DNA of 64,000 nucleotides from Marisediminicola sp040546025 (GCF_040546025.1 NZ_JBEPNA010000002.1:1-64000), one strand, 5' to 3'. Positions 1-8,389 are shown, numbered from the stretch's first letter. Numbers and translations are program-made. The notes: a model not told the origin generated them from the letters alone.

Positions 1-146
1 ATCGGGTCGTGCTCGACCCACCCCGCCTTCGGGAAGATCTGCTCGTGCTCCAGCTGGCCGGTCGACACGATCGACCCCGCCTTGTCGAAAATAATCGCGC
101 GCGAGCTGGTCGTTCCCTGATCGAGCGAAAGTACATAGTCAGCCAT
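1..146 (-). CDS. glpK: Glycerol kinase, N-terminal part (runs off the window start)
   Basis: Only the first 48 codons lie in the window. The protein begins MADYVLSLDQGTTSSRAIIF, the FGGY-kinase phosphate-binding signature DQGTTSSR near residue 9, followed by the glycerol kinase-typical stretch ending GWVEHDP. The family phosphorylates glycerol to sn-glycerol 3-phosphate with ATP in the cytoplasm. The ATG at 146 is preceded by a GGAGA ribosome site. It lies about 100 nt downstream of glpF on the same strand, so uptake facilitator and kinase are probably cotranscribed. Catalytic and C-terminal parts cannot be seen. Confidence 0.95.
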   Translation of the reverse strand, partial: MADYVLSLDQGTTSSRAIIFDKAGSIVSTGQLEHEQIFPKAGWVEHDP

Positions 147-250
147 GGGTTGTGTCTCCTCGTTGAGTGGTGTTGGTCATGGGGTGGTGTTCGGATGAAT
201 GGCACCGAAACAGGGCTGGCCTGCGGTAGCGGACCAGCCCTGGATCGGTA

Positions 251-1009
251 TCAGGTGAGGATCGGCAGGAGCGGGATGGCCGCGAGACCCGCGAGCACCC
301 CTCCGATGATGGGTCCGACGATGGGAACCCAGGAGTAGGCCCAGTCGCTCGAGCCCTTGCCCTTGATCGGCAGCAGCGCGTGGGCGATGCGCGGACCGAG
401 GTCACGAGCAGGGTTGATGGCGTAGCCGGTGGGTCCACCGAGCGAGACACCGATGCCGACAACGAGCAGGGAAACCGGCAGCGGTCCCAGGGCGGCGAGA
501 CCGGCAGTCTCGCCCTGGCGGCCGAAGGCGATCACGACGAACACGAGCACGAAGGTGCCGATGATCTCCGTGGCGAGGTTCCAGCCGTAGGAGCGGATCG
601 CGGGGCCGGTGGAGAACACGCCGAGCTTGTTCGCCGCCTCCGGCTCTTCGTCGAAGTGCTGCCTGTACGCGACCCAGCAGATGACCGCACCGATGATTGC
701 ACCGATCAGCTGGCCGCCGATGTAGGTGACTACCGAGAGCGCATTGACCGGAACCCCCGAGCCGAACTCCTCAACGCCGTTGGCCACCAGCCCGAGCGTG
801 ACCGCCGGGTTGATATGCGCACCGGAGTTGTAGGCGACCATCACTCCGGCGAAGACCGCGAAGCCCCAGCCGAAGGTGACCATGAGGAATCCGCCGTTGA
901 ATCCCTTGTTCTTCGCGAGCGCGACGTTGGCGACGACGCCACAGCCGAGGAGCACGAGCATTGCCGTGCCGATGATTTCCGATAGAAAAACGATGCCGAG
1001 GTTGTCCAT
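251..1009 (-). CDS. glpF: Glycerol uptake facilitator (aquaglyceroporin, MIP family)
   Basis: A 252-residue membrane protein, the usual MIP-family size. Both pore signatures are present: NPA at residues 67-69 and NPARD at 199-203. The Asp after the second NPA is characteristic of glycerol-conducting rather than water-selective members. About six hydrophobic segments are visible. The start ATG at 1009 follows a GGGAAGGGCA ribosome site; an in-frame ATG 30 nt upstream would add ten non-conserved residues and is less likely. It is followed by glpK on the same strand and diverges from dhaK, so the island handles entry and phosphorylation of glycerol or dihydroxyacetone. Confidence 0.94.
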   Translation of the reverse strand: MDNLGIVFLSEIIGTAMLVLLGCGVVANVALAKNKGFNGGFLMVTFGWGFAVFAGVMVAYNSGAHINPAVTLGLVANGVEEFGSGVPVNALSVVTYIGGQLIGAIIGAVICWVAYRQHFDEEPEAANKLGVFSTGPAIRSYGWNLATEIIGTFVLVFVVIAFGRQGETAGLAALGPLPVSLLVVGIGVSLGGPTGYAINPARDLGPRIAHALLPIKGKGSSDWAYSWVPIVGPIIGGVLAGLAAIPLLPILT

Positions 1010-1232
1010 GTTGCCCTTCCCTAGAGAGCACCGCGGCAACGATCCCTGTGGGGCAACCGACGGTGGTTGAGGAATACGATAACCCCTGACAGCCGCTCAG
1101 GTCACGATATTTTCCCTTTGCGATGGGCGCTGTCGCCGGAGGCGCTCCGGGTAGTAGGTTGAGCCGGAACGTCTCATTCCGCGCGCGCTTCAGTGCGCCG
1201 GGTTCGCTCCTGACGGTTTGAAGGGAAATTCA
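1010..1232. promoter_or_regulatory. Divergent glpF / dhaK intergenic region
   Basis: These 223 nt separate the glpFK and dhaKLM operons and must hold both promoters. An AAGGGA ribosome site at 1221-1226 sits 6 nt before the dhaK ATG. I see no convincing long palindrome and no regulator gene next to the operons, so control cannot be assigned. Confidence 0.5.
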
Positions 1233-2234
1233 ATGAAGAAGCTCATTAACGACCCGCAGCATGTTGTGAACGAGGCCATCGCGGGGGTGGCAGCGGCACA
1301 CGCCGACATCCTCTCCGTGTCGTACGACCCGAACTACATCGTGCGCAACGACGCGCCGGTCTCTGGCAAGGTCGGCCTCGTCAGCGGGGGAGGAAGCGGG
1401 CACGAGCCTCTGCACGGCGGCTTCGTCGGCTTCGGGATGCTCGACGCGGCCGTTCCCGGTCCCGTGTTCACGTCACCGACGCCCGACCCGATCCTGGCGG
1501 CCACGAAGGCCGTCGACGGGGGAGCGGGGGTGCTGCACATCGTGAAGAACTACACCGGCGACGTGCTGAACTTCGAGACCGCCGCCGAGCTCGCCGAGGC
1601 CGACGGAATCAGCGTGCGCAGCGTCGTCATCAACGACGATGTGGCCGTCAAGGACTCCCTGTACACAGCCGGCCGTCGAGGCGTCGCCGGCACGGTGCTC
1701 GTCGAGAAGATCGCCGGCGCCGCGGCGCAGCGCGGCGACGACCTCGAGGCTGTCGCATCGATCGCCGAGAAGGTGAACGCGCAGATGCGCTCGATGGGCG
1801 TCGCGCTCTCCCCGTGCATCGTGCCGCACGCGGGCGAACCGAGCTTCGAACTCGCCGACGACGAGATCGAGATCGGCATCGGCATCCACGGGGAGCCCGG
1901 TCGCGAGCGCATCAAGCTCGAACCGGCCGACAGCATCGTCGACCGCATCCTGGGCCACATCGTCGAGGACATCCCCTTCACCTCCGGCGACCGGGTGCTG
2001 CTCTTCGTCAACGGCATGGGAGGCACGCCGCTCGTGGAGCTGTATATCGCCTTCCGTCGTGCGGCCGAGTCGCTGGCCGAGCAGGGCATCGAGGTCACCC
2101 GCACCCTCGTGGGCAACTACGTCACCTCGCTCGAGATGCAGGGCTTCTCGATCACCCTGCTGAAGCTCGACGACGAACTCACCGAACTGTGGGACGCGCC
2201 GGTGCACACCTCCGCGCTTCGCTGGGGACGGTAG
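1233..2234 (+). CDS. dhaK: Dihydroxyacetone kinase substrate-binding subunit DhaK
   Basis: A 333-residue DhaK subunit of the PTS-type dihydroxyacetone kinase. It shows the glycine-rich GGGSGHEP motif at residues 52-59 and the conserved GIHGEPG segment, whose His (about residue 219) forms the covalent hemiaminal with dihydroxyacetone in this family. DhaK presents the substrate to DhaL, which carries the phosphate donor as bound ADP/ATP. The ATG at 1233 has an AAGGGA ribosome site; the in-frame ATG at 1218 is less well placed. It is first of a dhaK-dhaL-dhaM operon; the 7-nt gap to dhaL suggests translational coupling. The operon fits soluble-kinase use of dihydroxyacetone alongside glycerol. 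Confidence 0.96.
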   Translation: MKKLINDPQHVVNEAIAGVAAAHADILSVSYDPNYIVRNDAPVSGKVGLVSGGGSGHEPLHGGFVGFGMLDAAVPGPVFTSPTPDPILAATKAVDGGAGVLHIVKNYTGDVLNFETAAELAEADGISVRSVVINDDVAVKDSLYTAGRRGVAGTVLVEKIAGAAAQRGDDLEAVASIAEKVNAQMRSMGVALSPCIVPHAGEPSFELADDEIEIGIGIHGEPGRERIKLEPADSIVDRILGHIVEDIPFTSGDRVLLFVNGMGGTPLVELYIAFRRAAESLAEQGIEVTRTLVGNYVTSLEMQGFSITLLKLDDELTELWDAPVHTSALRWGR

Positions 2235-2241
2235 ACACCGG

Positions 2242-2874
2242 ATGGCATTGACGAGCGAATGGGCCAGGGCCTGGGTCATCGAGAGCGCGCGCGTCATCGC
2301 CGAGAACAGGGTCGAACTCACGGCCCTCGACCGGCCCATCGGCGACGGTGACCACGGCGAGAACATGAACCGGGGCTTCGCCGCGGTCATGCTCAAAATC
2401 GACGATGTCATCGACGGCACCCCTGCGGACGTCCTCAAGCTCGTGGCGATGACCCTCATCTCGACGGTCGGCGGTGCCGCCGGTCCGCTCTACGGCACCG
2501 GCTACCTCAAGGCCGCCGGGGCCGTCGCGGGCCGGGACGAGCTGGACGGCGAGGCGATCGTCGCCCTCCTCAGGGCCGCTCGGGATGGCGTCGTGCTTCG
2601 CGGCAAGGCCGAGGTCGGCGAGAAGACGATGATCGACGCGTGGACCCCTGCGGTGGATGCCGCTGCCGAGGCACACGCGGCCGGCAAGTCCGAGCAGGAC
2701 ATCCTGTTGGCCGCGGCGGAGGCGGCCGAGAATGGCGCGGTCGCGACCGAGCCGCTCATCGCACGGAAGGGTCGTGCGAGCTACCTCGGCGAGCGTGCGA
2801 TCGGGCACCGGGACCCGGGAGCGCAGTCGAGCGCGCTCCTGCTGCGGGCCGCGGCGGACGTGGCGGACGAGTGA
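2242..2874 (+). CDS. dhaL: Dihydroxyacetone kinase ADP-binding subunit DhaL
   Basis: A 210-residue all-helical DhaL subunit, the normal length. The Mg-nucleotide-binding motif GDGDHG lies at residues 34-39. In the PTS-dependent system DhaL keeps its nucleotide bound; DhaM rephosphorylates the bound ADP and DhaL passes the phosphate to dihydroxyacetone on DhaK. It sits between dhaK (7-nt gap) and dhaM (4-nt overlap), the canonical order. Nothing looks damaged. Confidence 0.95.
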   Translation: MALTSEWARAWVIESARVIAENRVELTALDRPIGDGDHGENMNRGFAAVMLKIDDVIDGTPADVLKLVAMTLISTVGGAAGPLYGTGYLKAAGAVAGRDELDGEAIVALLRAARDGVVLRGKAEVGEKTMIDAWTPAVDAAAEAHAAGKSEQDILLAAAEAAENGAVATEPLIARKGRASYLGERAIGHRDPGAQSSALLLRAAADVADE

Positions 2875-3545
2875 GCGTCGGACTCGTGATCGTGTCGCAC
2901 AGCGACAAGATCGCGGTCGGGATCGGCGAGCTTGCCGGGCAGATGGCGCCGACCACCCGAGTGCTCGCCGCGGGTGGCCTCGACGACGGGGCGATCGGCA
3001 CGAGCTTCGAGAAGATCACGCGGGCCATTGCCGAAGCGGACGACGGTGCGGGTGTGGTGCTGCTCTGCGACCTCGGGTCGGCGATCCTCACCGCGGAGAC
3101 GGCCCTCGATTTTCTCGATGACGACCAACGCGAGCGCGTCGTGATCGCCGACGCCCCCATCGTCGAGGGTGCCGTCGCCGCCGCCGTCGCGGCCGAGACC
3201 GGTGGTGACCTCGCCGCTGTCGTGACGGCCGCGGAGTCTGCCAACCGTCCGGGCACGCGGGAACCGGGGGAGTCGACCGAATCCGCCGAGGCGCTGTCGG
3301 CGCGTGCGACCCTCGTGAACAAGGACGGGCTGCACGCCAGGCCGGCCGCCGACTTCGTGAAGCGCGCGAGCGACTTCGAGGCGTCGGTGACCGTCAACGG
3401 CGTCAACGCGAAGAGCCTCCTGCGCATCATGTCGCTGGGTGTCGGCGTCGGCAGCGAACTCACGCTGACTGCTGAGGGCCCGGACGCGCAGGCGGCTCTC
3501 GATGCGCTCGTGGAACTCATCGAATCGGGATTCGGGGAGGTGTGA
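2871..3545 (+). CDS. dhaM: PTS-dependent dihydroxyacetone kinase phosphotransferase DhaM (EIIA-HPr fusion)
   Basis: A 224-residue phosphoryl carrier that feeds PEP-derived phosphate to DhaL. Two domains are visible: an N-terminal EIIA-Man-like domain with active His10 (VIVSHSDK), and a C-terminal HPr domain with His155 in KDGLHARPA, joined by a linker rich in Glu, Ser and Thr. Unlike the E. coli three-domain protein, no EI-like domain follows, so it relies on Enzyme I made elsewhere. The GTG start at 2871 overlaps the dhaL stop (GTGA). A strong hairpin follows at 3558-3592. Confidence 0.94.
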   Translation: MSVGLVIVSHSDKIAVGIGELAGQMAPTTRVLAAGGLDDGAIGTSFEKITRAIAEADDGAGVVLLCDLGSAILTAETALDFLDDDQRERVVIADAPIVEGAVAAAVAAETGGDLAAVVTAAESANRPGTREPGESTESAEALSARATLVNKDGLHARPAADFVKRASDFEASVTVNGVNAKSLLRIMSLGVGVGSELTLTAEGPDAQAALDALVELIESGFGEV

Positions 3546-3557
3546 AGCTCGAGCGAC

Positions 3558-3592
3558 GGGAGCCCAGATGCCGCACGGGCATCCGGGCTCCC
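3558..3592. terminator. Bidirectional hairpin terminator between dhaM and a VOC gene
   Basis: GGGAGCCCAGATGCC (3558-3572) pairs with GGGCATCCGGGCTCCC (3577-3592), giving a stem of about 15 bp with one A-C mismatch and a small loop. It lies 13 nt after the dhaM stop and 5 nt after the convergent VOC gene stop, so it could end both transcripts. There is no clear T-tract on either side. Confidence 0.7.
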
Positions 3593-3597
3593 TCGAT

Positions 3598-3969
3598 TCA
3601 GGTCCTCTGCATGATGTATAGGAAGTTCCCCTCCGAGTCCCTGAACCACGCAGCCTTCCCGTCGTCCATTGTCACTACGCCGTTGGCTGTGGCCATGCCC
3701 GGAATCTCGAAGTCCTCGAAGACGACGCCGCGCTCGCGCAGCCGAGCCATCTCGGCGTCGAGATCGTCGGTCAGCCAGCCCATTTGAGTGTTCTTGGCGG
3801 TGCCGGCGTTCTCCGTCTCGTAGATCTCGAAGAAGCTGGTGGGCGTGGGGCGGTAGACGAGCGTTCCGGCGACCTCCTCGGCGGGGTCCAGGTCGAGGGT
3901 GTCGTGGTAGAACGTTCGCGCGCGAGCCAAGTCGGCGGCGGGGAGTACGGTGTGCAAGTCCTTCAGCAT
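3598..3969 (-). CDS. VOC superfamily (glyoxalase/bleomycin-resistance-like) protein
   Basis: A 123-residue single-domain vicinal-oxygen-chelate protein: two beta-alpha-beta-beta-beta repeats, opening with MLKDLHTVLPAADLARAR and ending DSEGNFLYIMQRT. Members of this fold bind a metal and isomerise, dioxygenate or sequester small molecules; the substrate cannot be told here. A GGAGG site fits the ATG at 3969 (9-nt spacing) better than the overlapping ATG at 3978. It is a monocistronic gene convergent with dhaM. Confidence 0.8.
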   Translation of the reverse strand: MLKDLHTVLPAADLARARTFYHDTLDLDPAEEVAGTLVYRPTPTSFFEIYETENAGTAKNTQMGWLTDDLDAEMARLRERGVVFEDFEIPGMATANGVVTMDDGKAAWFRDSEGNFLYIMQRT

Positions 3970-4280
3970 TGAAATCATCCTCCAAGCGAAGAGGGGCGTA
4001 ATTCTCGCGAAAGGGATGCCGTCGCCAAGTTACGACTCGCGCGCCCGATCGGGGCGGCCTCTATTTTCGCCGGTTGGGCATCCGGGACATCTCCGTCGCG
4101 CGTGACTGTCTCCGGATGTCCTCGTCCACCGACTCGGACAGGCTAGCGTTGGAAACGACGGGCCGGGGAGCCGGTGGGCGGTGAGCACCAATTTTCTTGG
4201 CAGAATCATACTCCGCGCGGCTCCATCGCGCGAGGGGGCGATTGGCCCGGACCGAGAACGATCCGGGCCTTCACATCGGG
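3970..4280. other. Intergenic region upstream of the VOC gene (no gene seen)
   Basis: About 310 nt between the start of the minus-strand VOC gene and the end of a minus-strand secreted-protein gene. I see no convincing coding frame; the open frames here are short and lack ribosome sites. It probably contains the promoter of the VOC gene and the terminator of the upstream gene. Confidence 0.4.
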
Positions 4281-4544
4281 TCAGTTCCTGCCGGGCGCGC
4301 GGAGCGAGGGATTTCCCGTAGTTGCGAGGCAGTTCGATGCGCCGGAGGTCCCCATGTGCGGACCGGGGTTCCCGCCCTCGGCATGAGATGCTTCCTGCAC
4401 ATGGTCGGTGCCGAAGTAGGAGAAGCCGGGGGAGGACATCTCGGTGTTCTGGCAGTGTGCCGCAGTGGCGGCGCCCGACGTGCCCGCGATGATTCCGCCG
4501 GTCATCGTCGCGAGGATGAATGCATATGCGAGTTTCTTCTTCAT
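4281..4544 (-). CDS. Small secreted protein of unknown function
   Basis: An 87-residue protein with a Sec signal peptide: MKKK n-region, hydrophobic core to about residue 21 and an Ala-rich AATAA cleavage region. The mature part is short, polar and rich in Gly, Ser, His and Asn, with two cysteines that could form one disulfide. The ATG at 4544 has a GGAGG site 8 nt upstream. No family is recognised and no neighbour suggests a role. It could be an exported metal- or envelope-associated peptide, but this is only inference. Confidence 0.65.
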   Translation of the reverse strand: MKKKLAYAFILATMTGGIIAGTSGAATAAHCQNTEMSSPGFSYFGTDHVQEASHAEGGNPGPHMGTSGASNCLATTGNPSLRAPGRN

Positions 4545-4659
4545 TGAAAGGCCTCCGTGAGAGTGGGTACTACCTGTTCAGGGCGTTCGGAGCGGGGGAC
4601 CGGATGGATTGGCCGAGTGGGGAGAAACATGGGCAGGGCGCTCCGCGCGGAGGAGCGAG

Positions 4660-4810
4660 ATGTTCAGACGTGTTCCGAGCTCTCGACGACGGAACCAGAC
4701 GTCTCATCCTCGATGAACTCGCGGCTAGGGACGGGCAGACCCTCTTCGAGCTCTGCGCCCTCGCTGGCATCTCCCAACGCTGGCTCATCGCCAGGAAGGA
4801 GACTCCATGA
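4660..4810 (+). pseudogene. Decayed ArsR-family regulator gene (start frameshift plus internal deletion)
   Basis: After an ideal ribosome site (GGAGG at 4649-4653) and an ATG at 4660, the reading frame expected for an ArsR-type regulator (SDVFRALDDGTRRLILDEL) is reached only if the extra T at 4663 is skipped; the ATG frame itself stops after 18 codons. The frame then keeps the typical N-terminal helix to LFELCA, but lacks the helix-turn-helix core of about 50-60 residues and jumps to a short tail ending in KETP. Its stop overlaps the start of the next VOC gene by 4 nt (ATGA). It looks like a remnant of an autoregulated ArsR-VOC pair. Confidence 0.7.
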
Positions 4811-5205
4811 GAATCAAGCTGACAAGCGTCTTTGTCAACGACCAGCGAGCAGCACTCGAGTTCTACACCGACGTTCTCGGCTTCGCCGTGCACCACGACA
4901 TTCCGCTCGGAGACGACTACTGGCTCACGGTCGTCTCGCCGGACGCCCCAGACGGAGTCGAGTTGCTGCTGGAACCAGCGGGCCAACCAGAGGTCAAAGC
5001 CTATCGGGACGCTCTCGTTGAGGACGGCATTCCACTGGCTCAGTTCGCCGTCGATGACGTCGAAGCCGAGTATGGGCGACTGATCAAGAGGGGAGTATCA
5101 TTCACGCAACCGCCCACGGACATTGGCCAAGCGATCGTCGCGGTCTTCGATGACACCTGTGGCAACCTCATCCAGCTCATCGCCGAGAAACCAGCTACCC
5201 GCTGA
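4807..5205 (+). CDS. VOC superfamily protein (glyoxalase-like)
   Basis: A 132-residue vicinal-oxygen-chelate domain protein, beginning MRIKLTSVFVNDQRAALEFY and ending with the conserved DTCGNLIQLI strand. ArsR-VOC gene pairs of this type are common in actinobacteria, usually with the ArsR protein repressing the pair; here the partner is broken (see 4660-4810), so the gene may be constitutive or poorly translated. The ATG overlaps the upstream stop. Substrate unknown; could be an antibiotic- or aldehyde-related resistance protein. Confidence 0.82.
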   Translation: MRIKLTSVFVNDQRAALEFYTDVLGFAVHHDIPLGDDYWLTVVSPDAPDGVELLLEPAGQPEVKAYRDALVEDGIPLAQFAVDDVEAEYGRLIKRGVSFTQPPTDIGQAIVAVFDDTCGNLIQLIAEKPATR

Positions 5206-5383
5206 CGGAGGACCAGCAAGATGGGCCGACGAACTGCTGATCCGCGGAGTGGATCTGCGCCCACCCGATTTCGCCCCGATTGCATTATTCGTAATTGGCG
5301 TTGTTGCTATTGACATAATGTGCATTATCGGCGCATTGCGAGAGGGGTCGGGCGGGGCTGGCCCGCCGGGTGGACAGGTCGTG
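5206..5383. other. Convergent intergenic region with AT-rich palindrome
   Basis: 178 nt between two convergent genes. An AT-rich patch at about 5280-5335 contains the perfect 14-bp palindrome ATAATGTGCATTAT (5315-5328) and a second copy of GCATTAT at 5282-5288. This base composition contrasts with the surrounding DNA. No gene is supported here. Confidence 0.4.
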
Positions 5384-5860
5384 TCAGGCGCCGGCGAGGA
5401 AGGCTGTGACGGCCTCGACCGCGAGCGCATGGTCCTCGAGCTGCGGCAGCCCCGAGACAGTGACCGTGCCGACGACGCCGACTCCGGCGACGGTGATCGG
5501 AAAGCTTCCGCCGTGTCCCGCGTAGCGCATCGGGTCGATCCACGGCGCCGTCTCGAACGAATGGCCTCCGAGTTTCGCGCGCTGGCCGGCGAGCAGCGAG
5601 CTGACGCCGAATTCGCGCACGGTGCGCGTCTTCCTGGTGATCCATGCGTCGTTGTGGGCCGAAGTTCCCGGCATGGCCGCGTGGAACAGCTGCTGCTCGC
5701 CGCGGGTGATGTCGATCGTCACGGCGAGCACTCGCTCGCGGGCAAGCTCGACGAGGATCGAGCCGAGGGCCCAGGCGTCGTCATTGCTGAAGCCGTGGAA
5801 GACGAGCGCGCGCTCCTGCGCCTCGATACGGGCGATGAGCGCCTGGATGTCATCGGTCAC
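5384..5860 (-). CDS. UPF0303 / heme-degrading-domain (HbpS-like fold) protein
   Basis: A 158-residue protein matching the UPF0303 family (YBR137W-like, related to the HbpS/GlcG fold): an N-terminal helix (DDIQALIARIEAQE), a central segment around GEQQLFHAAMPGTSAHND, and a glycine-rich C-terminal strand pair (YAGHGGSFPI). Members form oligomers, and annotation pipelines call them heme-degrading-domain proteins, but their role is poorly known. The GTG start at 5860 follows AAAGGAC and overlaps the NUDIX gene by 11 nt, so it is the last gene of an SDR-S9-NUDIX-UPF0303 operon. Confidence 0.82.
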   Translation of the reverse strand: MTDDIQALIARIEAQERALVFHGFSNDDAWALGSILVELARERVLAVTIDITRGEQQLFHAAMPGTSAHNDAWITRKTRTVREFGVSSLLAGQRAKLGGHSFETAPWIDPMRYAGHGGSFPITVAGVGVVGTVTVSGLPQLEDHALAVEAVTAFLAGA

Positions 5861-6332
5861 GGTTGTCCTTTTCTGGGAGTTTCCTGAATGCAATCTGGCG
5901 GGCGACGAGGTCCGCGAGGTTGGCAGGGTCGATCGGGTCGGTGCTCTGCCGGAGCTCGTCGATGCTCCACCATCGGTGCTCCACCACGTCGACGTGCTCC
6001 TCCGCCGTCCAGTTCTCGCTCGACGGCGTGAACGTGGCGCTGTGCAGCAGGTAGTACTCCGCGTGGCCGGTGTCGTGGTCCCCCCCGACGTAGTCCACCT
6101 CGAAATCGAGCGCCCAGATCGGCTCTCCGAGGTCGTCGACGACCCGTCCGGTCTCCTCGAACAACTCGCGGCAGGCGGCGTCGTGGTGGGACTCCCCCGG
6201 GTCGACCCCACCGCCGGGGGTGATCCAGCGGGTCACTTGGGCGGGCACGGACCCCTTGGTCAGGAACAGCAGCACGCGGTCGTCGTCGTCGACGACGAGG
6301 ATGCGGGAGGTGAGCCGGTGGCGCAGTGTCAT
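5850..6332 (-). CDS. NUDIX hydrolase
   Basis: A 160-residue NUDIX-fold hydrolase. The Nudix box is intact, from GGGVDPGE to CRELFEETG, about residues 41-63, with the Mg-binding REXXEE core (RELFEE). Such enzymes cleave nucleoside diphosphates linked to another moiety; substrate cannot be told from sequence. The ATG at 6332 is 4 nt after the upstream S9 peptidase stop and the 3' end overlaps the UPF0303 gene, indicating tight coupling. It may be a housecleaning enzyme. Confidence 0.9.
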   Translation of the reverse strand: MTLRHRLTSRILVVDDDDRVLLFLTKGSVPAQVTRWITPGGGVDPGESHHDAACRELFEETGRVVDDLGEPIWALDFEVDYVGGDHDTGHAEYYLLHSATFTPSSENWTAEEHVDVVEHRWWSIDELRQSTDPIDPANLADLVARQIAFRKLPEKDNRDR

Positions 6333-6336
6333 CGCC

Positions 6337-8367
6337 TCACTCCTCGGCCGGCGCGATGTGGTTGCGCTCGGTGGGCAGGTAACGCGCCCACCAGTCGAGG
6401 ATCGCCGTGAAGCGCTGGAGCCGGTGCCGCGGCCGGCCGGAGCGGGTGAGCTCGTGGTTCTCGCCCGGGAAGACCAGCAATTCGGTCGGCACGCCGTTGC
6501 GGGACAGGGCGGCGTAGTACCGCTCCCCCTGTGCGAGCGGGCAGCGCAGGTCGTCCGCGGAGTGCACGACGAGCGTCGGGGTCGAGACGCGATTGACGAC
6601 GGCCTGCGGGCTCTGCGCGGCCAGCAGCCCGGGGTCGGTTCCCGCGTACTCGTCGGTGAAGAAGCTGCCAATGTCGGAGGTGCCGACGAACTGCTCGGGG
6701 TCGAGGTAGCCGCGCTCGACGATCGCGGCGGCGAACCGGTGGTCGTGGGCGATGGCCCACGCCGTGAGGTATCCGCCGTAGGAGCCGCCCATGATGCCGA
6801 CGCGGGTTCCGTCGAGCAGTGGTCTGCGCGCGATCGCCCCGTCGAGGAAGTCGAGCACGTCGGTGAGGTCGACGGTGCCCATCCGCTGGCGGATTGCCTG
6901 CGCGTGCGCCTCGCCGTACCCCGCTGCGCCGCGGGGGTTGCACAGGACGACGGCGTACCCGGCCGCGACGTAGACCTGCGCCTCGTCGAAGAATGAGACG
7001 CCGTACTGCGCGAACGGACCGCCGTGGATGTTGAGCAGCACCGGGTGCGGCCCCTCCCCCTCGGGTTCGAGCACCCAGCCGTGCACGGTGTGGCCGTCGC
7101 GGGTCGGGAGCGTGAACTCGACGGCCTGCGCTATTCCGCGCTCCGCGAGCGCGGCCGAGAAGTCGGTGAGCTGGCGCACCCGCCCGTCCTCCACGATGCC
7201 CAGCTCGCCCTCGCTGCGCGGCGAGGTGAAGCTCACGATGATCGTGTCGCCGACCGCCTCGTGACCCGTGACGGCGATGTCTCCGCCCACCGCGACGCTC
7301 ACGCCGCCGTCGGCGCCGATGCGCAGTAGCTCGACCCGCCCGCGGGTGCGGTTCTGCACGAGCACTCCCCCCTCGGTCACCGTGATGTGGCTGCCGACCT
7401 CGCCGAGGTCGTGGATGGCGGGATCGGTGAGGCGGCGTGCGGGAAGGGCGGCCCCGCCGAGCGCCCAGAGCGAGGTGCCGCGGCCCACGAAGTCACGGCG
7501 GCTCGCCCCGAGTTCGGTGCCGAGGGCGTACACGGTGCCGTCGGGCGCCCACTCGATCGCCCCGATGCCGAGAGCGGCGCTGGTCGTGGTCAGCTGCTGC
7601 GGCTCACCGGCATCCTCCCCCAGCGCGAGTGCGAAGACGTCGGTGGCGAGGTCGTCGTCGCGGGACTCGTGCCGTGCCGCGACGACCGCGATCGTGCTGC
7701 CGTCGGGCGAGAACGCGATCGGTCCGTGGTCGAACGGACCACTCGTGAGCTGGCGCACGCCGGGATAGCCCCCCTTGGGGTCGGGGTCCGGGGCCTGCGG
7801 CGACGGTGCGACGCGGTACGCCGGTTCCGCGGTCGGGTCGGGAACGTCGACGAGAAAGACGTGGGTGTGCCGATCGGTCGTGTAGCCGACACCGTTCGAG
7901 CGGTAGCGGAGGGTCGTGAAGCGGCGCGGCGGCTCGGCGGCCGCGCCCAGATCGTCGACCGTGCCGTAGCGGCCATGCTCCGGAACTCGCGCGGTGAAGG
8001 CGAGTCGGGTCGAGTCCGGCGACCACCGGTACGACCCGACGCCGAGCTTCTGGTCGGTCACCCGCACGCTCTCCCCGCCGGTGGCGGACACGACGTGCAG
8101 CTGGGCCGGTCCGTCGCCCGTGTCGCGCAGGAAGGCGAGCAGGCGCCCGTCGGGCGAGAACCGCGGAGCGCTGTCGAGCCGGCCGCGGGTCAGCCTGGTC
8201 GGTGCGGCGCCGGGCGCCAGGGGCACCGTCCACAGCTGGCCGACATAGGCATCGGCATCGAGGTCCGGGTGCGAGACCGCCACGACGGCGCGCGAACCGT
8301 TCGGGTGCACGGTCGGGCGGGACACGGCGGTGAGGAGTGACACATCGTTGGCTATCATCACTGCCAT
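6337..8367 (-). CDS. Prolyl oligopeptidase family (S9) serine peptidase
   Basis: A 676-residue S9-family peptidase resembling acylaminoacyl peptidases/dipeptidyl peptidases. The N-terminal two thirds carry WD40-like propeller repeats (for example RFSPDGRLLAFLRD and AFSPDGSTIAVVA). The C-terminal alpha/beta-hydrolase has the nucleophile GGSYGGY (Ser529), an acidic residue in HSADD (605-606) and a His in GENHEL (638). No signal peptide, so probably cytoplasmic. The ATG at 8367 has a GGGGAGG site. It lies 22 nt after the SDR gene and 4 nt before the NUDIX gene. Confidence 0.93.
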   Translation of the reverse strand: MAVMIANDVSLLTAVSRPTVHPNGSRAVVAVSHPDLDADAYVGQLWTVPLAPGAAPTRLTRGRLDSAPRFSPDGRLLAFLRDTGDGPAQLHVVSATGGESVRVTDQKLGVGSYRWSPDSTRLAFTARVPEHGRYGTVDDLGAAAEPPRRFTTLRYRSNGVGYTTDRHTHVFLVDVPDPTAEPAYRVAPSPQAPDPDPKGGYPGVRQLTSGPFDHGPIAFSPDGSTIAVVAARHESRDDDLATDVFALALGEDAGEPQQLTTTSAALGIGAIEWAPDGTVYALGTELGASRRDFVGRGTSLWALGGAALPARRLTDPAIHDLGEVGSHITVTEGGVLVQNRTRGRVELLRIGADGGVSVAVGGDIAVTGHEAVGDTIIVSFTSPRSEGELGIVEDGRVRQLTDFSAALAERGIAQAVEFTLPTRDGHTVHGWVLEPEGEGPHPVLLNIHGGPFAQYGVSFFDEAQVYVAAGYAVVLCNPRGAAGYGEAHAQAIRQRMGTVDLTDVLDFLDGAIARRPLLDGTRVGIMGGSYGGYLTAWAIAHDHRFAAAIVERGYLDPEQFVGTSDIGSFFTDEYAGTDPGLLAAQSPQAVVNRVSTPTLVVHSADDLRCPLAQGERYYAALSRNGVPTELLVFPGENHELTRSGRPRHRLQRFTAILDWWARYLPTERNHIAPAEE

Positions 8368-8389
8368 CGTACGGACCTCCCCGCGCGGA

